Positions 43,792 to 52,418 of a stretch of DNA of 64,000 nucleotides are shown one piece after another. The stretch covers positions 37,335 to 101,334 of the forward strand of contig NZ_BBYK01000070.1 of NCBI RefSeq assembly GCF_001570365.1. The letters run 5' to 3'. Under the pieces are notes generated by a model. It was not told where the DNA came from. It searched no databases and saw nothing but the letters and a program-made list of their open reading frames with translations. Numbering within the stretch: position 1 is the stretch's first letter; every line of letters begins with the position of its first letter. The position numbers and the translations under genes were made by a program. The stretch is from Microtetraspora fusca. Its GTDB lineage: Bacteria; Actinomycetota; Actinomycetes; Streptosporangiales; Streptosporangiaceae.

Positions 43792-44414
43792 TCGACTACA
43801 TCCGGGACGGGGCGGAGATCTACCGCCGGTCCTTCGCCACCATCCGCGCCGAGTCCGACCTGAGCGGGATGCCGCCGGGCGTGGCCCGGGTCGCCGTCCG
43901 CATGATCCACGCCTGCGGCATGGTCGACCTGGTGAACGACCTGGCCTGGTCGCCGGGGGTCGTGACGGCGGCGCGCGAGGCGCTGCTCGCCGGCGCGCCC
44001 ATCCTGTGCGACGCCATGATGGTCGCCTCCGGCGTGACCCGGCGCCGCCTCCCGGCGGACAACGAGGTGCTCTGCACGCTCGGCGACCCGAGGGTCCCCG
44101 AGCTGGCGGCCCGGCTGGGCACCACCCGCAGCGCCGCCGCGCTCGAACTGTGGCGCGACCGGCTCGACAACGCGGTGGTCGCCATCGGCAACGCGCCGAC
44201 CGCGCTGTTCCGCCTGCTGGAGATGGTCGAGGAGGGCGCGGGCCGCCCGGCGGCCGTGCTCGGCGTCCCGGTCGGCTTCATCGGCGCCGCCGAGTCCAAG
44301 GTGGCGCTGGCCGAGCACCCGTCCGGCCTGGAGCACCTGGTGGTGCACGGGCGCAGGGGCGGCAGCGCCATGGCGGTGGCGGCCGTCAACGCCATCGCCA
44401 GCGAGGAGGAGTGA
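43788..44414 (+). CDS. cobH: precorrin-8X methylmutase
   Basis: This 208-residue CobH/CbiC protein moves the C-11 methyl group to C-12. The catalytic His is at residue 41 in [16 protein letters not shown] near 65 and G-N-A-P-T-A-L near 137 are typical. It starts GTG, overlapping the cobG stop in GTGA. Confidence 0.95.
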   Translation: MIDYIRDGAEIYRRSFATIRAESDLSGMPPGVARVAVRMIHACGMVDLVNDLAWSPGVVTAAREALLAGAPILCDAMMVASGVTRRRLPADNEVLCTLGDPRVPELAARLGTTRSAAALELWRDRLDNAVVAIGNAPTALFRLLEMVEEGAGRPAAVLGVPVGFIGAAESKVALAEHPSGLEHLVVHGRRGGSAMAVAAVNAIASEEE

Positions 44415-44419
44415 AGGCC

Positions 44420-45934
44420 ATGAGCGCACAGCCCGGTCGCCTGTACGGGGTGGGCCTGGGGCCCGGCGACCCCGAACTCGTGACGGTGAAGGCGGCGCGG
44501 CTCCTCGGCGCCGCCGACGTGATCGCCTACCACAGCGCCCGGCACGGGCGCAGCATCGCCAGGTCGGTGGCGCTGCCGTACCTGCGGGGCGACCAGGTCG
44601 AGGAACCGCTGATCTATCCGATCACCACTGAGACCACCGACCACCCCGGCGGCTACCAGGGCGCGCTGGACGACTTCTACGCCGAGTGCGCCGTCCGGCT
44701 GGCCGCGCACCTGGACGCGGGCCGCGACGTGGTCGTGCTGTGCGAGGGCGACCCGCTCTTCTACGGCTCCTACATGCACATGCACAAGCGGCTCGCCCAC
44801 CGCTACCCGACCGAGGTGGTGCCGGGCGTCACCTCCGTCAGCGGGGCGTCGGCGGTGCTGGGCCGCCCGCTGGTCGAGCGGGACGAGACCCTCACCGTGC
44901 TGCCGGGCACGCTTCCGGCCGACGTCCTGGCCGAACGGCTCGCCGCCGCCGACTCGGCCGCCGTGCTCAAGCTCGGCCGCACCTTCGAGAAGGTGCGCGC
45001 GGCGCTCGCCGAGGCCGGACGTCTCGACGACGCCTGGTACGTCGAGCGGGCCACCACCGACAAGCAGCGCGTCGAGCCGCTGGCCGACGTTGACCCGGCC
45101 ACCGTGCCGTACTTCTCGCTCGCGCTGCTGCCGAGCCCGCTCACCCCGGCCGGCGCCGCGGCGGCGGACCCCGCCCCCGAGCCGGTACGCGCCGGCGAGG
45201 TGGTCGTGGTCGGGCTGGGCCCCGCCGGACGGCCGTGGCTCACCCCCGAGGCGCAGGAGGCGCTCGCCGCCGCCGACGAGCTGGTCGGCTACGGGCCCTA
45301 TCTCGACCGGGTGCCGTCCAACCCGCGCCAGCGCCGCCACCCGACGGACAACCGCGTCGAGGCCGAGCGGGCCGCGCACGCGCTGGAGCTGGCGGCGGCC
45401 GGATCGCGGGTGGCCGTGGTGTCGTCCGGCGATCCCGGCGTGTTCGCCATGGCCAGCGCGGTGCTGGAGGTGGCGGCCGAGCCCCGGTTCGCCGGCGTCG
45501 CCGTACGCGTGGTGCCCGGCCTCACCGCCGCCCAGGCGGTGGCGAGCCGGGCCGGCGCGCCGCTGGGCCACGACTACTGCGTGCTGTCGCTGTCGGACCT
45601 GCTCAAGCCGTGGGAGGTCGTGGCCGAGCGGATCAGCGCCGCCGCGAAGGCCGACCTCGTGCTCGCGATCTACAACCCGGCGTCGCGGAGCCGTACCTGG
45701 CAGGTGGCCGCCGCGCGCGACCTGCTGCTCGAACACCGCGCCCCGGACACCCCGGTCGTCATCGGCCGGGACGTCGGCGGGCCGGGGGAGAGCGTCCGCG
45801 TCGTGGAGCTGGCCGCCCTCGACCCGGCCGAGATCGACATGCGCACCCTGCTGATCGTCGGCTCCTCCACGACGAGGGTCGTCGATCGCGACGGGCGGCC
45901 CGTCGTCTTCACGCCGCGCCGCTATCCGGCGTGA
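44420..45934 (+). CDS. cobIJ: fused precorrin-2 C20- and precorrin-3B C17-methyltransferase
   Basis: This 504-residue fusion of two SAM-dependent methyltransferases has a CobI part (about 7-240) that starts L-Y-G-V-G-L-G-P-G-D-P-E-L-V and includes C-E-G-D-P-L-F-Y-G-S-Y. The CobJ part (about 258-500) starts V-V-V-G-L-G-P-A-G and includes S-S-G-D-P-G-V-F-A-M. The fusion joins the reactions on either side of CobG and is common in actinobacteria. The ATG has GAGGAG ten bases upstream; a GTG nine bases earlier is possible. The 3' end overlaps convergent cobK by 13 bp. Confidence 0.95.
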   Translation: MSAQPGRLYGVGLGPGDPELVTVKAARLLGAADVIAYHSARHGRSIARSVALPYLRGDQVEEPLIYPITTETTDHPGGYQGALDDFYAECAVRLAAHLDAGRDVVVLCEGDPLFYGSYMHMHKRLAHRYPTEVVPGVTSVSGASAVLGRPLVERDETLTVLPGTLPADVLAERLAAADSAAVLKLGRTFEKVRAALAEAGRLDDAWYVERATTDKQRVEPLADVDPATVPYFSLALLPSPLTPAGAAAADPAPEPVRAGEVVVVGLGPAGRPWLTPEAQEALAAADELVGYGPYLDRVPSNPRQRRHPTDNRVEAERAAHALELAAAGSRVAVVSSGDPGVFAMASAVLEVAAEPRFAGVAVRVVPGLTAAQAVASRAGAPLGHDYCVLSLSDLLKPWEVVAERISAAAKADLVLAIYNPASRSRTWQVAAARDLLLEHRAPDTPVVIGRDVGGPGESVRVVELAALDPAEIDMRTLLIVGSSTTRVVDRDGRPVVFTPRRYPA

Positions 45935-46677
45935 GCCCCGACCCAGGCCACGGCCGCCTCGACGGTGTCCACGAGCGGGACGCCGTCGGGGGCGGGCGGC
46001 CGCCGTACGACGAGCACGGGCAGCCCCAGCTCGCGGGCGGCGGCCAGCTTGGCCGTGGTCATCTCGCCGCCGCTGTCCTTGGTGACGAGCACGTCGATCC
46101 GGTGCTCGCGCATCAGCGCCAGCTCGCCCGGCACCGTGTACGGCCCGCGCGACAGCACCACGTGCGTGTGCCGGGGCATCGGCGGCTCGGGCGGGTCCAC
46201 CGACCTGGCCAGGAACCACAGGTCGTCCAGCTCGGCGAAGACGGCCAGGCTGCGGCGGCCGGTCGTGAGGAACACCCGTCCGCCGTCGCCGGCCAGGCCC
46301 GGCAGCAGCGCGGCGGCCTCCTCCAGCGTCGCCGCCCAGCGCCAGTCGTCGTCCGGACGCCGCCGCCAGCCGGGACGGCGCAGCACCAGCAGCGGCACCC
46401 CGGTCTCGGCCGAGGCGGCGACGGCCGAGGCGGTCATGCGCCGGGCGAACGGGTGGGTGGCGTCCACCACGGCGTCGATCCGGTGCTCCCGCAGCCAGGC
46501 GGCCAGGCCCTCGGGCCCGCCGAAACCGCCCTCGCGCACCTCGCCGGCCGGGAGCCGCGGGTCGGCCACCCGCCCGGCCAGCGAGGACACCACGCGCAGC
46601 CCGGGGAGCCCGACCAGCCGCTCGGCGAGCCCCCTGGCCTCCGCGGTGCCGCCCAGGATCAGCAGCCGCCTCGTCAT
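45922..46677 (-). CDS. cobK: precorrin-6A reductase
   Basis: This 251-residue CobK/CbiJ has the N-terminal nucleotide loop L-I-L-G-G-T-A-E-A-R near residues 6-15, D-A-T-H-P-F-A near 73, T-T-G-R-R near 140 and V-T-K-D-S-G-G near 200, all characteristic. It reduces precorrin-6A with NADPH. It is encoded opposite to cobIJ and diverges from cbiD with a 44-bp gap. The ATG at 46677 gives the family start M-T-R-R-L-L-I-L. Confidence 0.93.
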   Translation of the reverse strand: MTRRLLILGGTAEARGLAERLVGLPGLRVVSSLAGRVADPRLPAGEVREGGFGGPEGLAAWLREHRIDAVVDATHPFARRMTASAVAASAETGVPLLVLRRPGWRRRPDDDWRWAATLEEAAALLPGLAGDGGRVFLTTGRRSLAVFAELDDLWFLARSVDPPEPPMPRHTHVVLSRGPYTVPGELALMREHRIDVLVTKDSGGEMTTAKLAAARELGLPVLVVRRPPAPDGVPLVDTVEAAVAWVGAHAG

Positions 46678-46721
46678 GCCTCCACCCACGTCAGATCCTC
46701 CAGCTTCGTCAGGTCGGCCCG

Positions 46722-47861
46722 ATGAGCACACCACTGCGCCACGGATGGACCACCGGGGCCTGCGCCACCGCCGCGACGACGGCCGCGTACACGGCGCTGC
46801 TCACCGGCGCCTTCCCCGACCCGGTCGAGATCGCGCTGCCGAAGGGGCAGCGCCCGGCGTTCGCCCTGGCCCGCGAACGGCTGGCCGACGGGGAGGCGAC
46901 CGCCGCCGTGGTCAAGGACGCGGGCGACGACCCCGACGTGACCCACGGCGCGCTCATCTCCGCGACCGTACGGCCCGGCCTCCCCGGCAGCGGCGTGACC
47001 TTCCTCGCCGGGCCCGGCGTGGGCACGGTCACCAAGCCGGGGCTGCCGCTCGACGTGGGCGAGCCCGCCGTCAACCCGGTGCCGCGGCGGATGATGCGCG
47101 AGCACGTCGCCGAGGTGGCCGCGCGCTGCGGCGGGACCGGCGACGTGGTCGTCGAGATCTCCGTCGAGGGGGGCGAGGAGCTGGCCCGCCGCACCTGGAA
47201 TCCGCGGCTCGGCATCCTCGGTGGCCTGTCCATCCTCGGCACGACCGGGATCGTCGTGCCGTACTCGTGCTCGGCCTGGATCGACAGCATCCGGCGCGGC
47301 GTGGACGTCGCCCGCGCGGCCGGTCGCACCCACGTGGCGGGCTGCACCGGCAGCACGTCCGAGCGGGTGGCCGCCGAGCTGTACGGCCTGCCCGAGGACG
47401 CGCTGCTCGACATGGGCGACTTCGCCGGCGCGGTGCTGAAGTACCTGCGCCGCCACCCCGTGCCCCGGCTCACCGTGGCCGGCGGGATCGGCAAGCTGTC
47501 CAAGCTCGCCGACGGGCACCTCGACCTGCACTCCGGCCGCTCCCAGGTCAACCCCGACCTGCTCGCCGGGCTGGTGCAGGGCGCCGGAGGCGACCCGGCC
47601 CTCGCCGAGCGGGTACGCGTCGCGAACACGGCGCTGCACGCGCTGCGGCTGTGCCAGGAGGCCGGCCTCCCGCTCGGCGACCTGGTGGCCGAGCGGGCGC
47701 TGCGGACCGCGCGCGAGGTGCTGCGCGGCGCGCCGGTCGAGGCGGACGTCGTGGTCATCGACAGATCGGGCGTGATCGTCGGCCGCGCGGGCGTTCAGGG
47801 GGAGAGCCGCGCGGGCGTTCAGGGGGAGACCGGTCAATCCCGGCACCGTTCCGCCGAGTAG
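46722..47861 (+). CDS. cbiD: precorrin-5B C1-methyltransferase of the CbiD type
   Basis: This 379-residue protein has the CbiD start L-R-H-G-W-T-T-G-A-C-A-T-A-A and P-Y-S-C-S-A-W near residue 180, plus G-G-I-G-K-L-S-K-L-A-D-G near 258. CbiD methylates C-1 in the oxygen-independent pathway, but here it accompanies CobG, CobK and CobL and no CobF was seen. The C-terminus carries two near-identical 24-bp units (47783-47830) encoding R-A-G-V-Q-G-E-S/T and overlaps convergent cobM by 28 bp. Confidence 0.93.
   Translation: MSTPLRHGWTTGACATAATTAAYTALLTGAFPDPVEIALPKGQRPAFALARERLADGEATAAVVKDAGDDPDVTHGALISATVRPGLPGSGVTFLAGPGVGTVTKPGLPLDVGEPAVNPVPRRMMREHVAEVAARCGGTGDVVVEISVEGGEELARRTWNPRLGILGGLSILGTTGIVVPYSCSAWIDSIRRGVDVARAAGRTHVAGCTGSTSERVAAELYGLPEDALLDMGDFAGAVLKYLRRHPVPRLTVAGGIGKLSKLADGHLDLHSGRSQVNPDLLAGLVQGAGGDPALAERVRVANTALHALRLCQEAGLPLGDLVAERALRTAREVLRGAPVEADVVVIDRSGVIVGRAGVQGESRAGVQGETGQSRHRSAE
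47783..47830 (+). repeat. two 24-bp tandem units at the 3' end of cbiD
   Basis: Units 47783-47806 and 47807-47830 differ at one position. They lengthen the CbiD tail so that it runs into the end of cobM on the other strand. This may be a recent slippage duplication. Confidence 0.8.
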
Positions 47862-48595
47862 AGGTGGCTGTCGGGGAACGCCGACGCGGTCAGCACCCGG
47901 CCCACCACGATCACGGCGGTGCGCACCACCCCGGCCTCGCGGACCCGCGCGGTGATGTCGGCCAGCGTGCCGCGCAGGATCAGCTCGTCGTCCCTGCTCG
48001 CCCGGGCGACCACGGCGACCGGGCAGTCCGCGCCGTACGCGGGGAGCAGCTCCTCGACGACCGCCTCGATCCGCTGCACGGCGAGGTGCAGCACCATGGT
48101 CGCCCGGCTCGCGCCCAGCGTGGCCAGGTCCTCGCCCTCCGGCATCGGGGTCGCCCGTGCGGCCGTGCGGGTCAGGACGACCGTCTGCCCGACGCCCGGC
48201 ACCGTGAACTCCCGCTTCAGCGCGGCGGCCGCGGCGGCGAAGGCCGGGACGCCGGGCACCACCTCGTACGGCACGCCGAGCGCGTCCAGCCGGCGCATCT
48301 GCTCGGCCATCGCGCTGAACACCGACGGGTCGCCCGAATGCAGCCGTGCGACGTCCCGCCCGGAGGCGTGCGCGGCGGCCATCTCGGCGACGATCTCGTC
48401 CAGGGTGAGCCGTGAGGTGTCCACCAGCCTCGCCCCCGGCGGGCAGTCGTCCAGCAGCTCCCGGGGCACCAGCGACCCGGCGTACAGGCACACCGGGGAA
48501 GCGGCGATCACCCGCAGGCCGCGCACCGTGATGAGGTCGGCGGCGCCCGGCCCCGCCCCCACGAAGCGCACCACTCCGCCCCGCGCGTCCGTCAC
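47834..48595 (-). CDS. cobM: precorrin-4 C11-methyltransferase
   Basis: This 253-residue SAM methyltransferase of the tetrapyrrole family has V-G-A-G-P-G-A-A-D-L near residue 10, A-G-S-L-V near 33, H-S-G-D-P-S-V-F near 88 and the substrate-pocket region V-L-T-R-T-A near 140, matching CobM/CbiF. The GTG overlaps the cobL stop in GTGA, so the two are co-translated. Confidence 0.94.
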   Translation of the reverse strand: MTDARGGVVRFVGAGPGAADLITVRGLRVIAASPVCLYAGSLVPRELLDDCPPGARLVDTSRLTLDEIVAEMAAAHASGRDVARLHSGDPSVFSAMAEQMRRLDALGVPYEVVPGVPAFAAAAAALKREFTVPGVGQTVVLTRTAARATPMPEGEDLATLGASRATMVLHLAVQRIEAVVEELLPAYGADCPVAVVARASRDDELILRGTLADITARVREAGVVRTAVIVVGRVLTASAFPDSHLYSAERCRD

Positions 48596-49911
48596 GATCG
48601 CTCCTCCTCGCCGAGATCCGTCCACGGTTTGACCGCCGTCCAGACGGTCACGGGCATCATGGCCCGCCAGCCGGTGAAGCCGCCGACCGGGGCCGCGCGG
48701 GTGACCGCGAGACGCACGAGGTCGCCGCCGAGCCGGCCGTGCCAGCCGGTCAGGACCACCTCCGACTCCAGGGTGACCGCGTTGGCCACCAGCCGCCCTC
48801 CCGGCCGCAGCGCGGCCCAGCAGGCGTCGAGCAGGCCGGGCGCGGTCGCGCCGCCGCCGACGAAGACGGCGTCGGGGACGGGCAGCCCGGCGAGCGCGGC
48901 CGGTGACGCGCCGACGACGACGTCCAGGTCGGGCACGCCCAGCGCCGCCGCGTTGCGCGCCGCGCGCTCCGCCCGCTCGGCGCGGCTCTCCACCGCGATC
49001 GCCCGGCAGGCCGGATGGCTGCGCATCCACTCGATCGCGATGCTGCCCGCTCCGGCGCCCACGTCCCACAGCAGCTCCCCGGGCACGGGCGCGAGCCGTG
49101 ACAGGGTCACCGCGCGCACCTCCCGCTTGGTGAGCTGCCCGTCGTGCTCGTACGCGTCGTCCGGCAGGCCGGGCACGCGGGGGAGCGGCGTCACCCCCGG
49201 GTCGGCCCGGCACTCCACCGCGACGACCCGGAGAGAGGACGCGTCGGAGGCGTCCGCCACCCACTGCCGCGCCGTACCGGAGGAGCGGCTCTCGCCGGGG
49301 CCGCCGAGGTCGGACAGCACCGTCATCGTGCTCGGGCCGTACCCGCGCGCGGTGAGCAGGGCGGCGACCCGCGCGGGCGCGTCCCTCCCCGAGCAGAGCA
49401 CCAGGACCCGGCGTCCGGGCAGGACCGCCGGGTGCAGCAGCGCGTCGGGGCGGCCGACCAGGCTCACCACCTCGGTCTCCTGTACGGTCCAGCCCATCCG
49501 GGCGCAGGCGAGCGACAGCGACGACAGGTGCGGGAGCACCCGCACCCGGTCGGCGCCGAGCAGGCGGACCAGCGTCGAGCCGATGCCGAAGAACAGCGGG
49601 TCCCCGCTGGCCAGCACGCACACCGCCCGCCCCTCGTGCGCCGAGAGCAGCCCCGGCAGCGCGGGAAGCAGGGGAGAGGGCCAGGTCACCCGTTCGGCGC
49701 CGCCGTCCGGAACCAGGTCGAGCTGCCGCGCGCCGCCCATGAGGACCTCGGCCGCCCGCACGGCCGCGCGGGCGGCGGGGCCGAGTCCGCTCCAGCCGTC
49801 CGTCCCGACGCCGACGACGGTGACGACGCCGTCGCGCGGCTCGGACGTCGCGTCGTGCGGGTCGGACATGGCCTCGCGCGGCTCAGGCATCGTCTCGCTG
49901 AGCTCAGACAT
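48592..49911 (-). CDS. cobL: precorrin-6Y C5,15-methyltransferase (decarboxylating)
   Basis: This 439-residue bifunctional enzyme has an N-terminal CbiE-like methyltransferase domain (about 28-230, V-G-V-G-T-D-G-W, A-S-G-D-P-L-F-F-G). The C-terminal CbiT-like domain (about 250-430) has the SAM loop W-D-V-G-A-G-A-G-S-I-A near 282. Residues 1-27 are an unusual Met/Ser/Glu/Pro run that may be untranslated or disordered; an internal start is possible. The start overlaps the PPOX-type gene stop by 8 nt. Confidence 0.93.
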   Translation of the reverse strand: MSELSETMPEPREAMSDPHDATSEPRDGVVTVVGVGTDGWSGLGPAARAAVRAAEVLMGGARQLDLVPDGGAERVTWPSPLLPALPGLLSAHEGRAVCVLASGDPLFFGIGSTLVRLLGADRVRVLPHLSSLSLACARMGWTVQETEVVSLVGRPDALLHPAVLPGRRVLVLCSGRDAPARVAALLTARGYGPSTMTVLSDLGGPGESRSSGTARQWVADASDASSLRVVAVECRADPGVTPLPRVPGLPDDAYEHDGQLTKREVRAVTLSRLAPVPGELLWDVGAGAGSIAIEWMRSHPACRAIAVESRAERAERAARNAAALGVPDLDVVVGASPAALAGLPVPDAVFVGGGATAPGLLDACWAALRPGGRLVANAVTLESEVVLTGWHGRLGGDLVRLAVTRAAPVGGFTGWRAMMPVTVWTAVKPWTDLGEEERS

Positions 49912-50320
49912 TGCCGAGCACCCGGGCGACGCGGATCTCGATCACCACGCGTCGCGGGTTCTCGCGCGGCGGCTTGTAGCGCAGCGCGTACCGGCGCTCG
50001 GCGTCGGCGATCTCCTCGGGGGAGTCGCGGATCACGGCGCGGCCCTCAAGGGTGGACCAGCGGCGCCCGTCCACCTGGCACACGGCCACGGCCGCACCGG
50101 ACGGCCCGGCGGCGGCCACCAGTCTCGCCTTGTGCGACTCGCCCGAGGTGATGACCCGGGCCACCGCCGCCTCGGCGTCCAGGGTCACTCCGACCGGCAC
50201 CACGTGCGGCGTCCCGTCCGCGCGCACGGTGGTGAGCGTGCACAGGTGCCGCTCGCGCCAGAAGGCGTGGAACCCCTCGCCGAACCCGGTCAGGTCGAGC
50301 AGTGCGGCTCCCGCCGGCAT
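49904..50320 (-). CDS. pyridoxamine 5'-phosphate oxidase-like flavin/F420 protein
   Basis: This 138-residue split-barrel protein of the PPOX class includes H-L-C-T-L-T-T-V-R-A-D-G-T-P-H-V-V-P-V near residues 25-44, the usual cofactor-binding strand pair, and R-W-S-T-L-E-G-R-A near 90. Such proteins bind FMN or F420 and reduce or oxidise diverse compounds. GAGGTGA is six bases before the ATG at 50320, better than the TTG at 50338. It is first in the cobL/cobM operon. Whether it takes part in cobalamin synthesis is unknown. Confidence 0.8.
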   Translation of the reverse strand: MPAGAALLDLTGFGEGFHAFWRERHLCTLTTVRADGTPHVVPVGVTLDAEAAVARVITSGESHKARLVAAAGPSGAAVAVCQVDGRRWSTLEGRAVIRDSPEEIADAERRYALRYKPPRENPRRVVIEIRVARVLGNV

Positions 50321-50421
50321 CGCGTTCACCTCGAACAATCGTCAATTTGGCGGGAACGTCCCCTCGCGGGTGGAACGTCCCCTTAGCGGGGCGCCAGTCT
50401 ACGCGGTGCCCGGCCGCTCGA

Positions 50422-50895
50422 TCATCGAGCCGCCAGGAGCCGCTCCACGACGGCGGCCAGTTCCGGGGGATCGACGGGCTCGTCCAGCGCGGCCGAATCG
50501 GCGTACGGGAACCAGCCGAACCCGCGCAGGGTGTCGCTCTCCTCGGCCGTCAGCAGCGACGGAGCGACCTCCGGACGCTCGGCGAACCTCGCCAGATAGA
50601 ACGGCTCGGTCTTGACGTAGTGGACGCCCAGCCAGTGGTAGTCGCGGTGGACCGGCTCCCAGCGGTCGAGCACCGCCGAGCCGGGCAGGCCGGTCTCCTC
50701 GGCCAGCTCACGCCGCGCCGCCTCCAACGGCGTCTCGCCCGCCTCGATCCCGCCGCCCGGGGGCTCCCAGAACGTACGGCCGGCCACCGGGTCGTGCCAG
50801 CTCAGCAGCAGCACGCACCCATCGCCGTCCACGCACACCACCCGGGCGGCGGGGCGGTCGCCGGTCGCGGAGTCCGGAACGGGTACAGAGGTCAC
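50422..50895 (-). CDS. Nudix hydrolase
   Basis: This 157-residue Nudix protein has the full box G-G-G-I-E-A-G-E-T-P-L-E-A-A-R-R-E-L plus A-E-E-T-G-L at about residues 47-70. The substrate, a nucleoside diphosphate derivative, cannot be read from the sequence. It shares a 4-nt overlap with the end of the upstream truncated WYL regulator gene (50892-50895). Confidence 0.9.
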   Translation of the reverse strand: MTSVPVPDSATGDRPAARVVCVDGDGCVLLLSWHDPVAGRTFWEPPGGGIEAGETPLEAARRELAEETGLPGSAVLDRWEPVHRDYHWLGVHYVKTEPFYLARFAERPEVAPSLLTAEESDTLRGFGWFPYADSAALDEPVDPPELAAVVERLLAAR

Positions 50896-51803
50896 GAAGC
50901 CCTATTATCCCGGCGCGCGGCGGCCTCGTAGCGGGCGGCGAGCCGGGCCAGGTGCTCGGTGAGCGACGGCGGCTCGACGACGTCGAAGTCCTCGTCGAGG
51001 AAGCCCAGGATCACCGCGATGGTCTGGAGCGAGTCACCGCGGACGGTCAGCGCGCAGCTCTGTTCGTCGATCGGCTCCACCACTCCGGTGATCTTCCCGG
51101 CGACGGCCTCGGCGGGGGCGTGGACCCGGACCCGGGCCCGGCACGGCCACATGCCCGTGCCCATCCGCCTGGACAGGAAGGCGACCACGTCGCCGTCGGG
51201 GGAGTCCCGGGGCGCGAACCGCGGGCCGGTCGGGATGTGGGGCCGGACCCGGTCGGCGCGGAAGACGCGCCAGTCGTCGCGGTCCAGGTCCCAGGCCACC
51301 AGGTACCAGCGGCGGTCCCAGCTCACCAGCCGGTGCGGCTCCACCGTGCGGACGCCCGCCGACCCGCCGTGGGCCGTGTAGTCGAACCGCAGCCGCTCAT
51401 GGTCGCGGCAGGCGGTGGCCAACGCGGTGAGCACGTCCACGTCGACGGTCGGGCCCGTGCCGGGCATCGCCACGGTGAAGGTCTGGAACGCGGCCACGCG
51501 GCGCCGCAGCCGGGACGGCAGCACCTGCTCCAGCTTGGCCAGGGCGCGGACGGAGGTCTCCTCGATCCCGGCCACGCCTCCGGCGGCGCCCGACCGGAGC
51601 CCCACCGCCACCGCGACCGCCTCCTCGTCGTCGAGCAGCAGCGGGGGCAGGGCGGCCCCCTCGCCGAGCCGGTAGCCGCCGAAGACGCCCGGGGTGGCGT
51701 GGACCGGATAGCCGAGGGAGCGCAGCCGTTCCACGTCGCGCCGGACCGTGCGCCGCGCGACGCCGAGCCGGTCGGCGAGATCGGCGCTGCTCCAGTCGCG
51801 CCG
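50892..51803 (-). pseudogene. WYL-domain (YafY-type) regulator lacking its 5' end
   Basis: The frame contains most of a DeoR/YafY-type HTH (R-R-D-W-S-S-A-D-L-A-D-R-L-G-V-A-R-R-T-V-R-R-D-V) and a complete WYL domain (R-L-R-F-D-Y near residue 105 of the shorter reading, W-Y-L-V-A-W-D near 133). Family likeness begins at about 51803 and no ATG, GTG or TTG is in frame before the HTH. The first start is GTG at 51734, inside the recognition helix, giving 280 residues without working DNA binding. At the same point an epoxide hydrolase fragment begins on the other strand. I read this as a deletion junction. Confidence 0.65.
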
Positions 51804-52213
51804 CGATCCAGAGCACCCGGCCGCAGACCCTCGCCTACGCCCTGCTCGACTCGCCGGTCGGGCAACTCGCCTGGAACCTCGAATGGTTCGACGGGTACGG
51901 GCAGGGTGTCGGCGACGTGGACCGTGACGCGATCCTCACCAACGTCACGCTGTACTGGCTGACCCGCACCGCCGGCTCGGCGGCGCGCCTTTACAAGGAG
52001 GCCGCCGCCTCCTGGGGACGGCGGTTCGAGCGCTGTCCCGTCCCGACCGGCATGGCGGTCTTCCCCGGCGACTCCACCGTGCGGGCCTTCGCCGAACGTG
52101 AGCACGCCGTGGTGCACTGGTCGGAGTTCGACCGCGGCGGCCACTTCGCCGCGCTCCAGGCGCCGGACCTGCTCGTGGAGGACGTCCGCGCCTTCTTCCG
52201 CCGGGTCCGCTGA
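51803..52213 (+). pseudogene. C-terminal fragment of an epoxide hydrolase
   Basis: The sequence reads I-Q-S-T-R-P-Q-T-L-A-Y-A-L-L-D-S-P-V-G then W-N-L-E-W-F, the cap-to-core junction of bacterial epoxide hydrolases, and ends with the catalytic-His region G-G-H-F-A-A-L and D-V-R-A-F-F. The N-terminal 260 or so residues with the nucleophile Asp are absent, since likeness starts abruptly at 51803 where the WYL gene begins on the opposite strand. A GTG at 51917 would give a 98-residue product without function. Confidence 0.7.
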
Positions 52214-52418
52214 CGTCCGCCGCCGGGACGCGCCGAATTCGCGCGCCGGGGGAACCAGGGCCACCCGGTGCGCGTTAGGCGGACGAGCGAGCGCGGCAGA
52301 ACCCCGTGAACCCGCCGGCCCGACGCCGTGGCACGCCGAGCAGCGGCGACGGGTGATCCGCACGGATCGTCGCGGACACGGTCGCGGACACGGTCGCGGA
52401 CATGGTGGAGGTCATCCT
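52214..52418 (+). other. leader region of the TerC gene with 12-bp tandem repeats
   Basis: This 205-bp gap holds three tandem copies of GTCGCGGACACG (52369-52404), the last imperfect, just before the GGAGG of the TerC gene. The upstream part has the run CCGGGGGAACCAGGG near 52246-52260, reminiscent of the start of ydaO-type riboswitches, but the later conserved blocks are not convincing. TerC genes elsewhere often have a manganese (yybP-ykoY) riboswitch, which I could not recognise here. Confidence 0.4.

Noticed and set aside
51397..51816. Arg/Ala-rich 139-codon frame overlapping the WYL gene
   Set aside because: It is an alternative frame of the WYL coding region with no domain; only the other frame gives recognisable HTH and WYL sequence.
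52240..52330. ydaO/yuaA riboswitch before the TerC gene
   Set aside because: Only a GGGGGAACCA-like run is seen. The later conserved blocks were not found, so no riboswitch is claimed.
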